64,000 nucleotides of DNA from Candidatus Anaeroferrophillus wilburensis (GTDB taxonomy: Bacteria > Desulfobacterota > Anaeroferrophillalia > Anaeroferrophillales > Anaeroferrophillaceae). Location of the stretch: NCBI GenBank assembly GCA_016934315.1, contig JAFGSY010000007.1, positions 45,866 through 109,865 on the forward strand, written 5' to 3'. A program made the translations under genes and the position numbers. The notes below the pieces were generated by a model. The model had not been told where the DNA came from. It made no database searches and worked only from the letters and a program-made list of their open reading frames with translations. Each line of letters starts with the position of its first letter. The stretch's first letter is position 1. This document shows positions 9,733-17,218 of this stretch, one piece after another.

Positions 9733-9852
9733 CACCTCCTCCTTCCTGCAGATAATGTTGTGCATCAAAGATAAGGAACCCATGCCGGAAATAAGCCAAC
9801 CAGCAACCATGCTGCCGGGAAAACATCAGCTGGCGGGGTAACACATGATGAA

Positions 9853-10296
9853 TCAGGGGCTTTTTCGGTGCAGGTCAGGATAGAGCTTTGTGACACATTC
9901 CGGACAAATACCATGGGTAAATCTGGCATTGGTCTTTTTATTGAGATAAAACTCTATCGTCTGCCAGGACTCCATCTGTTCTGCCGGCAAACCAGGCTCC
10001 CGAATTTTTTTGCAGTTTGAACAGATGGGCAGAAAGGCTTCAAGGGTTTTTCCCAGGGCTCTGCGGAGGCGGGCTTCATACACCATAAGCAGGCCAAAAA
10101 GAATCGACATAACCAGGGCAGTTACCCCGCCGACAATCAGATGTTCCTCGTCAAAATAGGGAATATCCGGATGCAGGACGGCATCAACCAGCGCGTTGAG
10201 CTGAGATAACAGCATCACGACAACACCATAGAGGATAATGCGAAGGGCAATCTTTCTGTTGCTTTGAAGCATGAAAGGCCTGTCGTGCTGCCTCAT
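9853..10296 (-). CDS. Membrane-anchored protein with CxxC...CxxC signalling-type C-terminal domain
   Basis: The 147-residue product has two predicted membrane segments (about 18-38 and 50-75). Its C-terminal ~70-residue domain has ICSNCKKIR and GICPECVTKLYP. Those paired CxxC motifs are familiar as a short tail domain on many PAS histidine kinases and response regulators of Deltaproteobacteria; here the domain stands alone on a membrane anchor. The four cysteines could bind zinc, but that is inference. A strong site (GGAGGAGGTGAGAAG) precedes the ATG. It lies between tkt and pgi on the same strand. No enzymatic motif is visible. Confidence 0.75.
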   Translation of the reverse strand: MRQHDRPFMLQSNRKIALRIILYGVVVMLLSQLNALVDAVLHPDIPYFDEEHLIVGGVTALVMSILFGLLMVYEARLRRALGKTLEAFLPICSNCKKIREPGLPAEQMESWQTIEFYLNKKTNARFTHGICPECVTKLYPDLHRKSP

Positions 10297-10417
10297 CTTC
10301 TCACCTCCTCCAGTCCCCGTTTTCCGGAAAAGTTCAGACGGTTGGCACCCTTGTATGGCTTGGCATGACTTGTCGGCACTTGAAGCATGGACAGGACATT
10401 AGCTCCAGCACCATTAA

Positions 10418-12430
10418 CTATGCTTGTAACATTGCCAGAGCCTGCTCCACAAGCCGGCTTGCAGTTAGACCAAATTTTTCATATAGGACCTCATAAGGTG
10501 CCGAGGCACCAAAATGATCAATCCCCACCGCCAGCCCGAGATCGCCCACATAGCGGTGCCACCCCTGGGTAGCACCGGCTTCAATACTGATTCTAGCCTT
10601 CACTGCTGCAGGCAGAATACGTTCCCGGTATTCGTTTGACTGTCGGTCGAAGAGTTCCCAGGAAGGCATGCTGACAATCCGGGCTGCAATACCATGGCCG
10701 GCCAGCATCTTGCCGGCCTCCGTGGCAATGGCAACTTCAGAACCGGTTGCCATGAGGATAATCTCCGGAAACTGGTCGGTGGCATCACTAACAATATACG
10801 CACCGCATGCCACCCCTTCCCAGGTTTCCGTCTGGTTGCCGGAAATGGTCGGCACGTTCTGTCGGGTGAGAATCAAGGCCGTGGGACCATTCCGATGTTG
10901 CAGCGCCACATGCCAGGCAGCTGCCGTTTCATTGGCATCCGCCGGACGAATGACGGTCAGCCCGGGGATGGAGCGCAGGGCGGCAAGATGCTCAACAGGC
11001 TGATGGGTCGGGCCATCCTCCCCCAAGCCAATGCTGTCATGGGTAAAAACATAGACCACCTGACGCCCCATCATTGCCGCCAGACGGATGGCTGGTTTCA
11101 TATAATCGGAGAAAACCAGAAACGTGCCGCCGTAGGGAATCGTACCACCATGCAGGGCCATACCGTTCATAATCGACCCCATCCCGTGTTCCCGGACACC
11201 AAAATGGAGATTCCGACCTCCGTACTGATCAGCGCCAAAATCGAGCGTATTGCTGATCTGGGTTTTATTGGAAGGCGCCAGATCGGCGGAACCGCCAATT
11301 AATGTGGGCAGCAGAGGTGCCAAGGCATTGATCACTTTGCCTGAGGCAGCTCTAGTGGCCATCCCCTTGGGATCAGCCGGAAAATGGGGCAGAATTTCCT
11401 CCCAGCCGACCGGCAGTTCACCACTCATCGCTGCTACCCACTGGCGGTCCAGATCGGCATGCTGCTTGGCATACTCTTTTGCCAGTTGCCGCCACTGGTT
11501 TTCCTGTTCCTCACCCCGCCGGCGTCCCTCAAGAAAATGGCTCCTAACCTCTTCGGGAACCAGGAACTCCTGATCCACGGGCCAGTCAAGTTTCTCTTTG
11601 GTCAAAAGGACCTCATCGGCCCCCAGCGGCTCACCGTGGGCACTGGCGGTGTCCTGCTTATGGGGGCTGCCATAGCCGATATGGGAACGTACCGCAATCA
11701 GGGACGGCCGTTCACTGTCACCTTTGGCCGCCTGGATAGCGGCTGCAATCTTCTCAACGTCGTTGCCATCATCAACCATCAGGACCTGCCAGCCGTAGGC
11801 ACTGAACCTGGCTGCCCGGTCCTCGGTAAAAGCAAGATCCGTGCTGCCTTCAATGGAAATATGGTTGTCATCATAGAGATAAATCAATTTACCCAGTTTC
11901 AACGTTCCAGCCAGGGATCCCGCCTCATGGGAAACACCCTCCATCAGATCACCATCACTGACCAAAGCGTAGGTATAGTGGTCAATCAGGGAGAAACCAG
12001 GGCGATTGAAACGGGCCGCCAGATGACGCTCTGCAATCGCCATCCCAACCCCGGTGGCAAAACCCTGCCCCAGGGGGCCGGTGGTCATCTCGACACCCGG
12101 CGTATGGCCAAATTCCGGGTGGCCGGGAGTTTTACTGCCCCACTGGCGAAAATTTTGCAGATCAGCCAGGGAAAGGTCGTAACCGGTGAGATGCAGCAGA
12201 CTGTAGAGCAGCATCGACCCATGGCCGGCTGAAAGAATAAAACGGTCCCGGTCCGGCCAGACGGGATTTGCCGGGTTATGACGCAAAAATCGCTGCCAGA
12301 GAACATAGGCCATCCCTGCGGCACCCATGGGCATCCCCGGGTGGCCTGAATTTGCCTTTTGGACCGCATCGACAGCCAGCATGCGGATGGTGTTGATACT
12401 TCGTTGTGCCAATGTTGTTGGTTCACTCAT
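10418..12430 (-). CDS. tkt: Transketolase
   Basis: The thiamine-diphosphate enzyme moves two-carbon ketol units between sugar phosphates in the non-oxidative pentose phosphate pathway. From the ATG at 12430 the protein has 670 residues beginning [25 protein letters not shown] lies about 10 bases upstream, so I prefer it to the frame opening at 12448. The ThDP domain shows [16 protein letters not shown] and [13 protein letters not shown]. The pyrimidine domain shows [17 protein letters not shown] and the [16 protein letters not shown] stretch. A C-terminal transketolase domain follows. Length is standard. It leads the same-strand block that includes pgi and glk, consistent with shared sugar-phosphate metabolism. 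Confidence 0.96.
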   Translation of the reverse strand: MSEPTTLAQRSINTIRMLAVDAVQKANSGHPGMPMGAAGMAYVLWQRFLRHNPANPVWPDRDRFILSAGHGSMLLYSLLHLTGYDLSLADLQNFRQWGSKTPGHPEFGHTPGVEMTTGPLGQGFATGVGMAIAERHLAARFNRPGFSLIDHYTYALVSDGDLMEGVSHEAGSLAGTLKLGKLIYLYDDNHISIEGSTDLAFTEDRAARFSAYGWQVLMVDDGNDVEKIAAAIQAAKGDSERPSLIAVRSHIGYGSPHKQDTASAHGEPLGADEVLLTKEKLDWPVDQEFLVPEEVRSHFLEGRRRGEEQENQWRQLAKEYAKQHADLDRQWVAAMSGELPVGWEEILPHFPADPKGMATRAASGKVINALAPLLPTLIGGSADLAPSNKTQISNTLDFGADQYGGRNLHFGVREHGMGSIMNGMALHGGTIPYGGTFLVFSDYMKPAIRLAAMMGRQVVYVFTHDSIGLGEDGPTHQPVEHLAALRSIPGLTVIRPADANETAAAWHVALQHRNGPTALILTRQNVPTISGNQTETWEGVACGAYIVSDATDQFPEIILMATGSEVAIATEAGKMLAGHGIAARIVSMPSWELFDRQSNEYRERILPAAVKARISIEAGATQGWHRYVGDLGLAVGIDHFGASAPYEVLYEKFGLTASRLVEQALAMLQA

Positions 12431-12639
12431 GATACTCACATCCTCCATGGGAAATTCACCCTGCGCATCCCGTGCTTCCGGGTTGCCACATCATCAGGAC
12501 CTGGGTTGGTGCCCATAGGCGCTCAAAAACCAGGCCGGAAAACTTCATAGAGCTACTACCATCACCTACGACGTTTTTATATAACATAGCTGTTTGTTTG
12601 CGCAACGACTATCTCACTATTTTTAACCCGGCAAAAAAA

Positions 12640-12674
12640 CACTGGCCGTTCTCCTGTCAGCAGAACGGCCAGTG
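12640..12674 (-). terminator. Strong intrinsic terminator of the cytochrome operon
   Basis: A perfect 13-bp stem (12640-12652 with 12662-12674) around a 9-base loop is followed on the minus strand by seven T (complement of 12633-12639). It lies 33 bases after the cytochrome b gene and before tkt. Confidence 0.9.
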
Positions 12675-12707
12675 GTGCAGCGGCATTATGACCCACCTCC
12701 CCCCTGG

Positions 12708-13313
12708 TTAATGATCAACCTCTTCCCACCCGGTAATCATCGCCTTGATGTATGATAGGAGGGTGCCTCCGGTGGTGCTCATATAGATATGCACGACCAG
12801 GAAAGCTACCAAAACAAAGGCCGTCAGGGTATGGATCAGGGCCACCGGCCGGAGGCTGCCATTGAAGAGGCCACCAGCCGGTAATTCATTGTAAAAATAG
12901 TACCATAAGCCGCTGAGAAACTGGACCGGCAGAATTATAACTTTCAGTTTCAGATAGACCAGCCGCTGCAGGGGATTCAATTTCTGCTTCCGGGTCTTCC
13001 GGTGGGGATGTGTTTCCCCTTTGAAAATTCCCACGAGGTAGTAGCGGATCACCTGGACAAGGTTGTCCATGGTGGGCATGTACTGGCGCCATTCACCAGT
13101 GGTCAGATGCCAGAAGATGGCAAACACGGTCAGCCCAAGGACAAGCCAGGCAGCATACAGGTGGACCATGTGGGCTCTGGCAAACCCCATCAAGGTAAAC
13201 AGGCCATGAATTTCAAAACCGGTTGCCAGCAGAAGAAAAATCAGGATCGATTGCAACCAGTGCCAGAAACGCTCAAAACGGGCATAGAGATGTATTTTTT
13301 TCTTCATGCTCAT
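12708..13313 (-). CDS. Membrane cytochrome b (b561/thiosulfate-reductase type)
   Basis: The 201-residue protein has four hydrophobic helices (about 18-40, 48-70, 120-142, 158-182). Histidines lie in RFWHWLQS, RAHMVHLYAAW and VVHIYMSTTG, as in di-heme cytochrome b subunits that pass quinol electrons to periplasmic reductases. Its ATG overlaps the stop of the octaheme cytochrome gene (ATGA at 13310-13313), so both are probably made together and interact. The expected role is quinol oxidation feeding the octaheme subunit, which has its own C-terminal membrane helix. The exact b-type subfamily is not certain. The operon ends here at a strong terminator. Confidence 0.85.
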   Translation of the reverse strand: MSMKKKIHLYARFERFWHWLQSILIFLLLATGFEIHGLFTLMGFARAHMVHLYAAWLVLGLTVFAIFWHLTTGEWRQYMPTMDNLVQVIRYYLVGIFKGETHPHRKTRKQKLNPLQRLVYLKLKVIILPVQFLSGLWYYFYNELPAGGLFNGSLRPVALIHTLTAFVLVAFLVVHIYMSTTGGTLLSYIKAMITGWEEVDH

Positions 13314-14929
13314 TGCTCCTCTCGCCGGCGGCGCAGAATTCTCATGGTCCCGTGGGCGATCACGCCAGCGAGGCTGAGGAGTACCAGCACCACGCCCAGG
13401 AGATCCAGGACGGTAGATTTATCCCGACCGGGAAGATAGAAGCCGCCCAAGCTGGCCAGGCGGCCTTCGCGACGGTGGCAGTCGGCACACGGGAGGGATT
13501 CCTCCTTGGGGGCAACCATATGGGTAATGGGCCAGAACATTTCCGTTTCAACGAAACCGATCTGACCGCTGAAAGCGGCCTGGGCTTCCGCCATCCCTGC
13601 TTTGACCGATTGTTCCCAGTCATAGTCAGCCCAGTAGGCGCCGCTGCCTTTCTTACCGAAGAGCTTGGGAATTGCCAGGGTCTTGTTCACCGGATCATAC
13701 ACCTGTTTCCCCCGGTAAAATTTAAACGGGAAAATTCGCGCCCCAGGATCATCATAGCTTCCCTGGGGCTGATTCAACCGCACTGGTTGTTGATCATCTA
13801 TGACATCAAGCAAATCAACATACTTCATGTTGCCGTTATACCAGACATAGGTTGGCACCACATCTTTCGCCCAGCGCATATCTCCCTTTTTGCTGTGATA
13901 GGTGACATTCCCGGCCCCATCTTTCTCCACCACCACGTTGCCTTCGGCATCAAAGCGGCCGGCCGTCGACCAGTCCCACCACATTTTGGTATATACACCG
14001 CCACGGGCATAGCGGGGAATATGGCAGGTCTGGCAGGCCACTTTGTCCGTATGATCGTTGAGTTTTTTATTTTTTTTATGGGGAGTGGCACTGTGACAGG
14101 ATTCACAGGCCATGCGATTGCCATAATCATCGGGCAGTGCCAACTGACGTCTTACCGGCGCCGGCGTCGCATAGTAGCGGCCGGCAATATCATGGTTAAT
14201 CGTGGTATGGCAGGCGGTGCAGTTAAACTTTCCCCCTTTGGCCGCCATATGAACATCGAGCCGTTTATCGGCTTTCAGCAACGATGAATCAAGATCTCCG
14301 TGTTTGACACCGTCACCGCCACCACCGTAAAAATGACAAGCGCCGCAGTTCTCTCCCCTTGGCCGCCCCACCAGCTGGGCAACCTCAGAAAGATTCACCG
14401 GCTTGAAGACCCTGGCGCCGAACTTCTTCTCTTCATAGGCCGGGTGACCGCAATCGGTGGGATATTTTTCATAGGTGCCGGTGGTATCGTGGCAGACCAG
14501 ACAATCAACATTTTCTTCAATGGTAAAATCAAAATGCCTGTCTTTCCACCCATATCCTGCATGGCAGCTGGTGCACCTGCACCAGTTGGATATCGGGGTA
14601 ATTCAGAAGCTGTTGAGGGTGTACGCCTTGCCAAAAGCCTGCTGTTCCTGACCTTTTTTCTTGCCCCAGGTCCAGTGGATGGTGTGCTGCACCTGCTTGG
14701 CTGCTTCCGTATGGCAGCCTAGACAGGCTCTGGTGACCTCCGGGCCCCGCTTGAATTCTTCTTTCAACTGCTTGAATTTCCGGTGATCTGCCGTTGGCAG
14801 AGGAACTTTTTTCAACAGCTCATTACCGCCAGGCGGGGGATCGGAAAGCTCCTGCGCCACCACCATCATTGGCAAACTGAACAGCGGTAAAGCCATAACA
14901 ATAAAAAGAAGAAACGTTCTTTTTTTCAT
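13310..14929 (-). CDS. Octaheme cytochrome c, tetrathionate-reductase (Otr) family, with in-frame TGA as selenocysteine
   Basis: Conventional reading gives a 108-residue fragment ending at TGA 14605-14603 and a separate downstream ORF. The frame does not change: translation through the TGA runs without another stop to 13310, giving 539 residues. It has a signal peptide (about 1-26), eight CxxCH hemes (Cys at 69, 119, 143, 195, 237, 275, 299, 481) and a C-terminal membrane helix (about 507-528). Across the TGA the text reads TLNSFUITPISNWCRCTSCH, matching the Otr family's conserved NNFC segment, so Sec109 replaces that Cys. From memory, Shewanella Otr has an active-site Cys here plus an Asp/Lys pair; Asp206 and Lys209 (GGDGVKHGD) fit that pair. 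Otr-family enzymes reduce tetrathionate and, in vitro, nitrite or hydroxylamine; the substrate here is unknown. It overlaps arsR upstream and cytochrome b downstream by ATGA. Confidence 0.88.
14568..14585 (-). promoter_or_regulatory. Bacterial SECIS-like hairpin in the octaheme cytochrome gene
   Basis: On the coding strand CTGGTGCAGGTGCACCAG forms a 7-bp stem with loop AGGT (or 8 bp with loop GG), starting 17 bases after the TGA. Stem length, a G in the first two loop positions and spacing fit the bacterial SECIS pattern. The apex closely resembles, as I remember it, the E. coli fdhF element bound by SelB. Confidence 0.8.
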
Positions 14930-15267
14930 CTCAATGACCCCCGTTTTTTGAGTTCTTCAAGCAAGCCTTCCCGCACCGCCTGAATCCCCAGCAGAAACTT
15001 CTGGTTGGCAATCCGATAATAGATGGTTCTCCCATCCCGCCGGGTAGCGACCGCCCCCTGGTCGCGCATCAGACGGAGATGCTGGGAAACATTAGCGAGC
15101 GAAATATCCAATCCCGCGGCCAGCTGCGTTACCGTCTTTTCCCCGTCACCCAGCAAATCCATAATCTGCAGGCGAATTGGCGAGGAAAAGATGGTGCAGA
15201 ATGATGCGTGCAGTTGAAAAACATCGATGCCGATCACTGTCTCTGCTTTGATGCCTGCCTGATTCAT
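14926..15267 (-). CDS. ArsR/SmtB-family transcriptional regulator
   Basis: The 113-residue winged-helix protein reads FSSPIRLQIMDLL, TVTQLAAGLDISLANVSQHL (recognition helix) and RRDGRTIYYRI (wing), a standard ArsR fold. It has a single Cys (Cys24) and lacks the ELCVCDL metal-binding box, so it is unlikely to be a classic arsenic or cadmium sensor. A one-Cys or cofactor-based redox, sulfur or NO response is possible but unproven. It is the first gene of the octaheme cytochrome operon, its stop overlapping the next ATG. AAAGGAAATCA provides the ribosome site. AT-rich repeats upstream are candidate operators, so it probably autoregulates the operon. Confidence 0.9.
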   Translation of the reverse strand: MNQAGIKAETVIGIDVFQLHASFCTIFSSPIRLQIMDLLGDGEKTVTQLAAGLDISLANVSQHLRLMRDQGAVATRRDGRTIYYRIANQKFLLGIQAVREGLLEELKKRGSLR

Positions 15268-15304
15268 TGATTTCCTTTCTCCCTGACAATACGGCAGCAG
15301 CCGA

Positions 15305-15334
15305 AGTATAAACCATAACTAGGCAGCCACACAA
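15305..15334 (-). promoter_or_regulatory. Probable promoter of the arsR-octaheme cytochrome operon
   Basis: TTGTGT (15334-15329) and TATACT (15310-15305) are 18 bases apart on the minus strand, about 38 bases before the arsR ATG. The -10 matches five of six consensus bases, the -35 less well. Confidence 0.45.
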
Positions 15335-15337
15335 TAA

Positions 15338-15390
15338 ACATTCAAATACTTACGAACTTATATAGTTTCATTTATACGCAACTATATAAC
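15338..15390 (-). repeat. AT-rich direct repeats, candidate ArsR operator
   Basis: Two related units lie in tandem just upstream of the promoter: TATATAGTTGCGTATAAATG and TATATAAGTTCGTAAGTATT. Each contains an imperfect palindrome of the AACTNTATANNGTT kind. Their position suggests binding sites for the adjacent ArsR protein; this is inference. Confidence 0.4.
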
Positions 15391-15395
15391 CAACA

Positions 15396-15430
15396 AAAAC
15401 CCGCTGGTCAAGCTTTTTCCAGCGGGTTTT
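15396..15430 (-). terminator. Intrinsic terminator after oadB (possibly bidirectional)
   Basis: A perfect 12-bp stem (15396-15407 with 15419-15430) has an 11-base loop and A/T-rich base, giving a T tract on the minus strand. It lies 8 bases beyond the oadB stop codon. Confidence 0.85.
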
Positions 15431-15437
15431 CGACTTT

Positions 15438-16553
15438 TTAACGGGCCATGGTCAGGAAAAGGCCGGCCGCAACCACGGTGCCGATGACCCCGGCCACATT
15501 GGGGCCCATGGCATGCATGAGGAGAAAATTGCGCGGATCTTCCTGGGCACCAACCGTCTGAACCACCCTGGCCGACATGGGCACTGCCGAAACCCCGGCT
15601 GCGCCGATCAGCGGATTGATCTTTTCTTTTGACACCAGATTCATCAGTTTGGCAAGCATAATCCCGCCAATCGTACTGAAAGAAAAGGCCACCAGCCCCA
15701 TGACAAAAACCATCAACGCCTTCGGATTAAGAAAATTCTCGGCACTCATGGTCCCGCCGACAGCCAGCCCCATGAAGATGGTGATGATATTCATCAATTC
15801 ATTTTGCGCCGTAGAAGACAGCCGCTCCACCACACCCGATTCCCGGAAAAGGTTGCCCAGCATAAACATGGCAATCAGGGAAGCAGAAGCGGGAACAAAC
15901 AGGCAGATCAGCAGGCAGGTAAGCACCGGAAAAATAATTTTTTCCTTCTTATTCACCGGTTTTAGCTGACGCATGCGAATCAGGCGCTCTTTTTTGGTGG
16001 TGAACAGGCGCATGATAGGCGGTTGAATGATGGGCACCATGGCCATATAGGAATATGCGGCAACCGCAGTTGCCCCCAACAGGTGAGGGGCCAGGGAAAC
16101 GGTGGTGAAAATAGTGGTCGGCCCATCGGCACCACCGATGATGCCGATGGAACACGCCTCAGGAACGGTAAACCCCATGGCCAAGGCGCTGAAAAAAGCA
16201 ATGTAGACGCCAAACTGGGCAGCAGCTCCCAAAAGCAGGGTTTTGGGGTTGGCGATCAATGGACCAAAGTCGGTCATCGCCCCCAAACCGAGAAAAATCA
16301 GCGGGGGAATAATTTCCCACTCAAGGCCGTAATGATACAATACCCCAAGAATATGCTGCGCCTTCATCAGCTCGGTCAGGGGCAAATTGACCACAAAGAT
16401 GCCGAACCCAATTGGCAACAAAAGCAGCGGCTCATATTTTTTCTGCACTGCCAGGTACATCAGGAGAAAAGCAACTACCCACATGATCACATGGCCAAAG
16501 GTCAAATGATAGATGCCGGTGGACGAAGCAAGCTTATAAAATAAAGAATCCAT
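15438..16553 (-). CDS. oadB: Na+-translocating decarboxylase beta subunit (OadB/GcdB/MmdB family)
   Basis: The 371-residue polytopic membrane protein is the Na+ channel subunit that couples decarboxylation of a biotin-bound carboxyl group to sodium export. The family signatures GGADGPTTIFTT (near 144) and PLIGAAGVSAVPMSARV (near 315) are intact, and about ten membrane segments are apparent. The start ATG has a GAGGTGAAG site. A tiny gamma-like gene lies 44 bases upstream. No alpha (carboxyltransferase) or biotin-carrier gene occurs in the window, so the substrate (oxaloacetate, methylmalonyl-CoA or glutaconyl-CoA) cannot be assigned. The subunit name is therefore generic. Confidence 0.93.
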   Translation of the reverse strand: MDSLFYKLASSTGIYHLTFGHVIMWVVAFLLMYLAVQKKYEPLLLLPIGFGIFVVNLPLTELMKAQHILGVLYHYGLEWEIIPPLIFLGLGAMTDFGPLIANPKTLLLGAAAQFGVYIAFFSALAMGFTVPEACSIGIIGGADGPTTIFTTVSLAPHLLGATAVAAYSYMAMVPIIQPPIMRLFTTKKERLIRMRQLKPVNKKEKIIFPVLTCLLICLFVPASASLIAMFMLGNLFRESGVVERLSSTAQNELMNIITIFMGLAVGGTMSAENFLNPKALMVFVMGLVAFSFSTIGGIMLAKLMNLVSKEKINPLIGAAGVSAVPMSARVVQTVGAQEDPRNFLLMHAMGPNVAGVIGTVVAAGLFLTMAR

Positions 16554-16597
16554 TCTTCACCTCAAGTGGTTCGGCGGACGAGCCGGTTCATACGCCC

Positions 16598-16738
16598 TTA
16601 CTGTTTTGCTTTGGCTGAAGGCAGCCGGCGAATCATACCGTTCACCATGCTAAGCGACACCACCAGCAAACCGAGAATAACAAAGACACAGGTGAATCCA
16701 ACCGTAAAAATGCGCACCGCCTCATGCCAGTTAGTCAT
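16598..16738 (-). CDS. Small OadG-like gamma subunit (46 aa)
   Basis: A 46-residue ORF begins MTNWHEAVRIFTVGFTCVFV. It has one membrane helix (about 9-31) and a short basic tail ending PSAKAKQ, the layout of decarboxylase gamma subunits, which are short and poorly conserved. AAGGAG lies 9 bases before the ATG. It sits 44 bases upstream of oadB on the same strand, the usual place for the gamma gene. I assign it mainly on topology and neighbourhood; sequence alone would not be enough. Confidence 0.7.
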   Translation of the reverse strand: MTNWHEAVRIFTVGFTCVFVILGLLVVSLSMVNGMIRRLPSAKAKQ

Positions 16739-16980
16739 ACTGAAAACTCCTTTCGCCGTCCTTATACAGCAGATACATTACCAAACATCACCACCTAATG
16801 AGAGAGCAACAAACATGCCATTGATAAAAACTTTCGGATTTTACCTGATTGACAAAAATATCCGCCTCTTTGCATATAAAAATAATCTTTGCCGGCAAAA
16901 AGCTAAAACTCTCCCGCCCATTTTTCAGACGTTCCCGATAAAAAATTACCGGATTCCTCCATGGAGCGGATAATTCCCCC

Positions 16981-17010
16981 TTGACAAACAAGGAAAAAGC
17001 ATGCTTTATT
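16981..17010 (+). promoter_or_regulatory. Probable promoter of the TonB/ABC uptake operon
   Basis: A perfect TTGACA (16981-16986) lies 18 bases from TTTATT (17005-17010). It would give a ~200-base untranslated leader before the TonB receptor gene. The 240 bases between this and the oadG-like gene show no gene. Confidence 0.5.
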
Positions 17011-17016
17011 GGCCCC

Positions 17017-17160
17017 AGCTTCAGACACGCCATGAAGGCGTGCAGAAACATGGTCACCTGCCGGGTGAGAACACTCGTACCGGCTGCTTCTCACGAAAAT
17101 AATAAACCACGAAGGTTCTAACAAGCGTCACTGTTGGTTAGGTCCTGGCGTGGTTTTTTT
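17017..17160 (+). promoter_or_regulatory. Structured 5' leader ending in a terminator-like hairpin (attenuator or riboswitch candidate)
   Basis: Three hairpins follow the predicted start: CACGCC/GGCGTG (17026-17042), GCCGG/CCGGC with an inner GAG/CTC (17060-17084), and a compound stem ACCACG/CGTGGT (17106-17154) with inner CTAAC/GTTAG, followed at once by seven T (to 17160). The last looks like an intrinsic terminator 58 bases before the receptor ATG, so expression may be controlled by read-through. I could not match it to cobalamin, TPP, Moco or other riboswitch consensus known to me. Confidence 0.5.
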
Positions 17161-17218
17161 ATGCCCGCCTCCTGATGACCCCGGATATTTCTCCCATCCC
17201 CTTTCCAAGGAGGTCCCG

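Noticed and set aside
11384..12232. 282-codon plus-strand ORF opposite transketolase, and similar long antisense frames at 13223-14287 and 57034-58086
   Set aside because: All lie entirely antisense to confidently assigned genes and lack ribosome sites or domain motifs.
14395..14634. 79-codon minus-strand frame bridging the two octaheme ORFs, hinting at a frameshift
   Set aside because: Its product is not cytochrome-like, while the in-frame read-through of TGA gives perfect family text with hemes 2 and 3. No frameshift is needed.
17017..17160. Cobalamin riboswitch before a BtuFCD-like operon
   Set aside because: I could not find the B12-box or GCCACTG-type core; only generic hairpins and a terminator are supported.
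17150..17218. N-terminal extension of the TonB receptor from a GTG
   Set aside because: It would begin inside the terminator hairpin and its T tract, while ATG 17219 has a strong AAGGAGGT site and a normal signal peptide.
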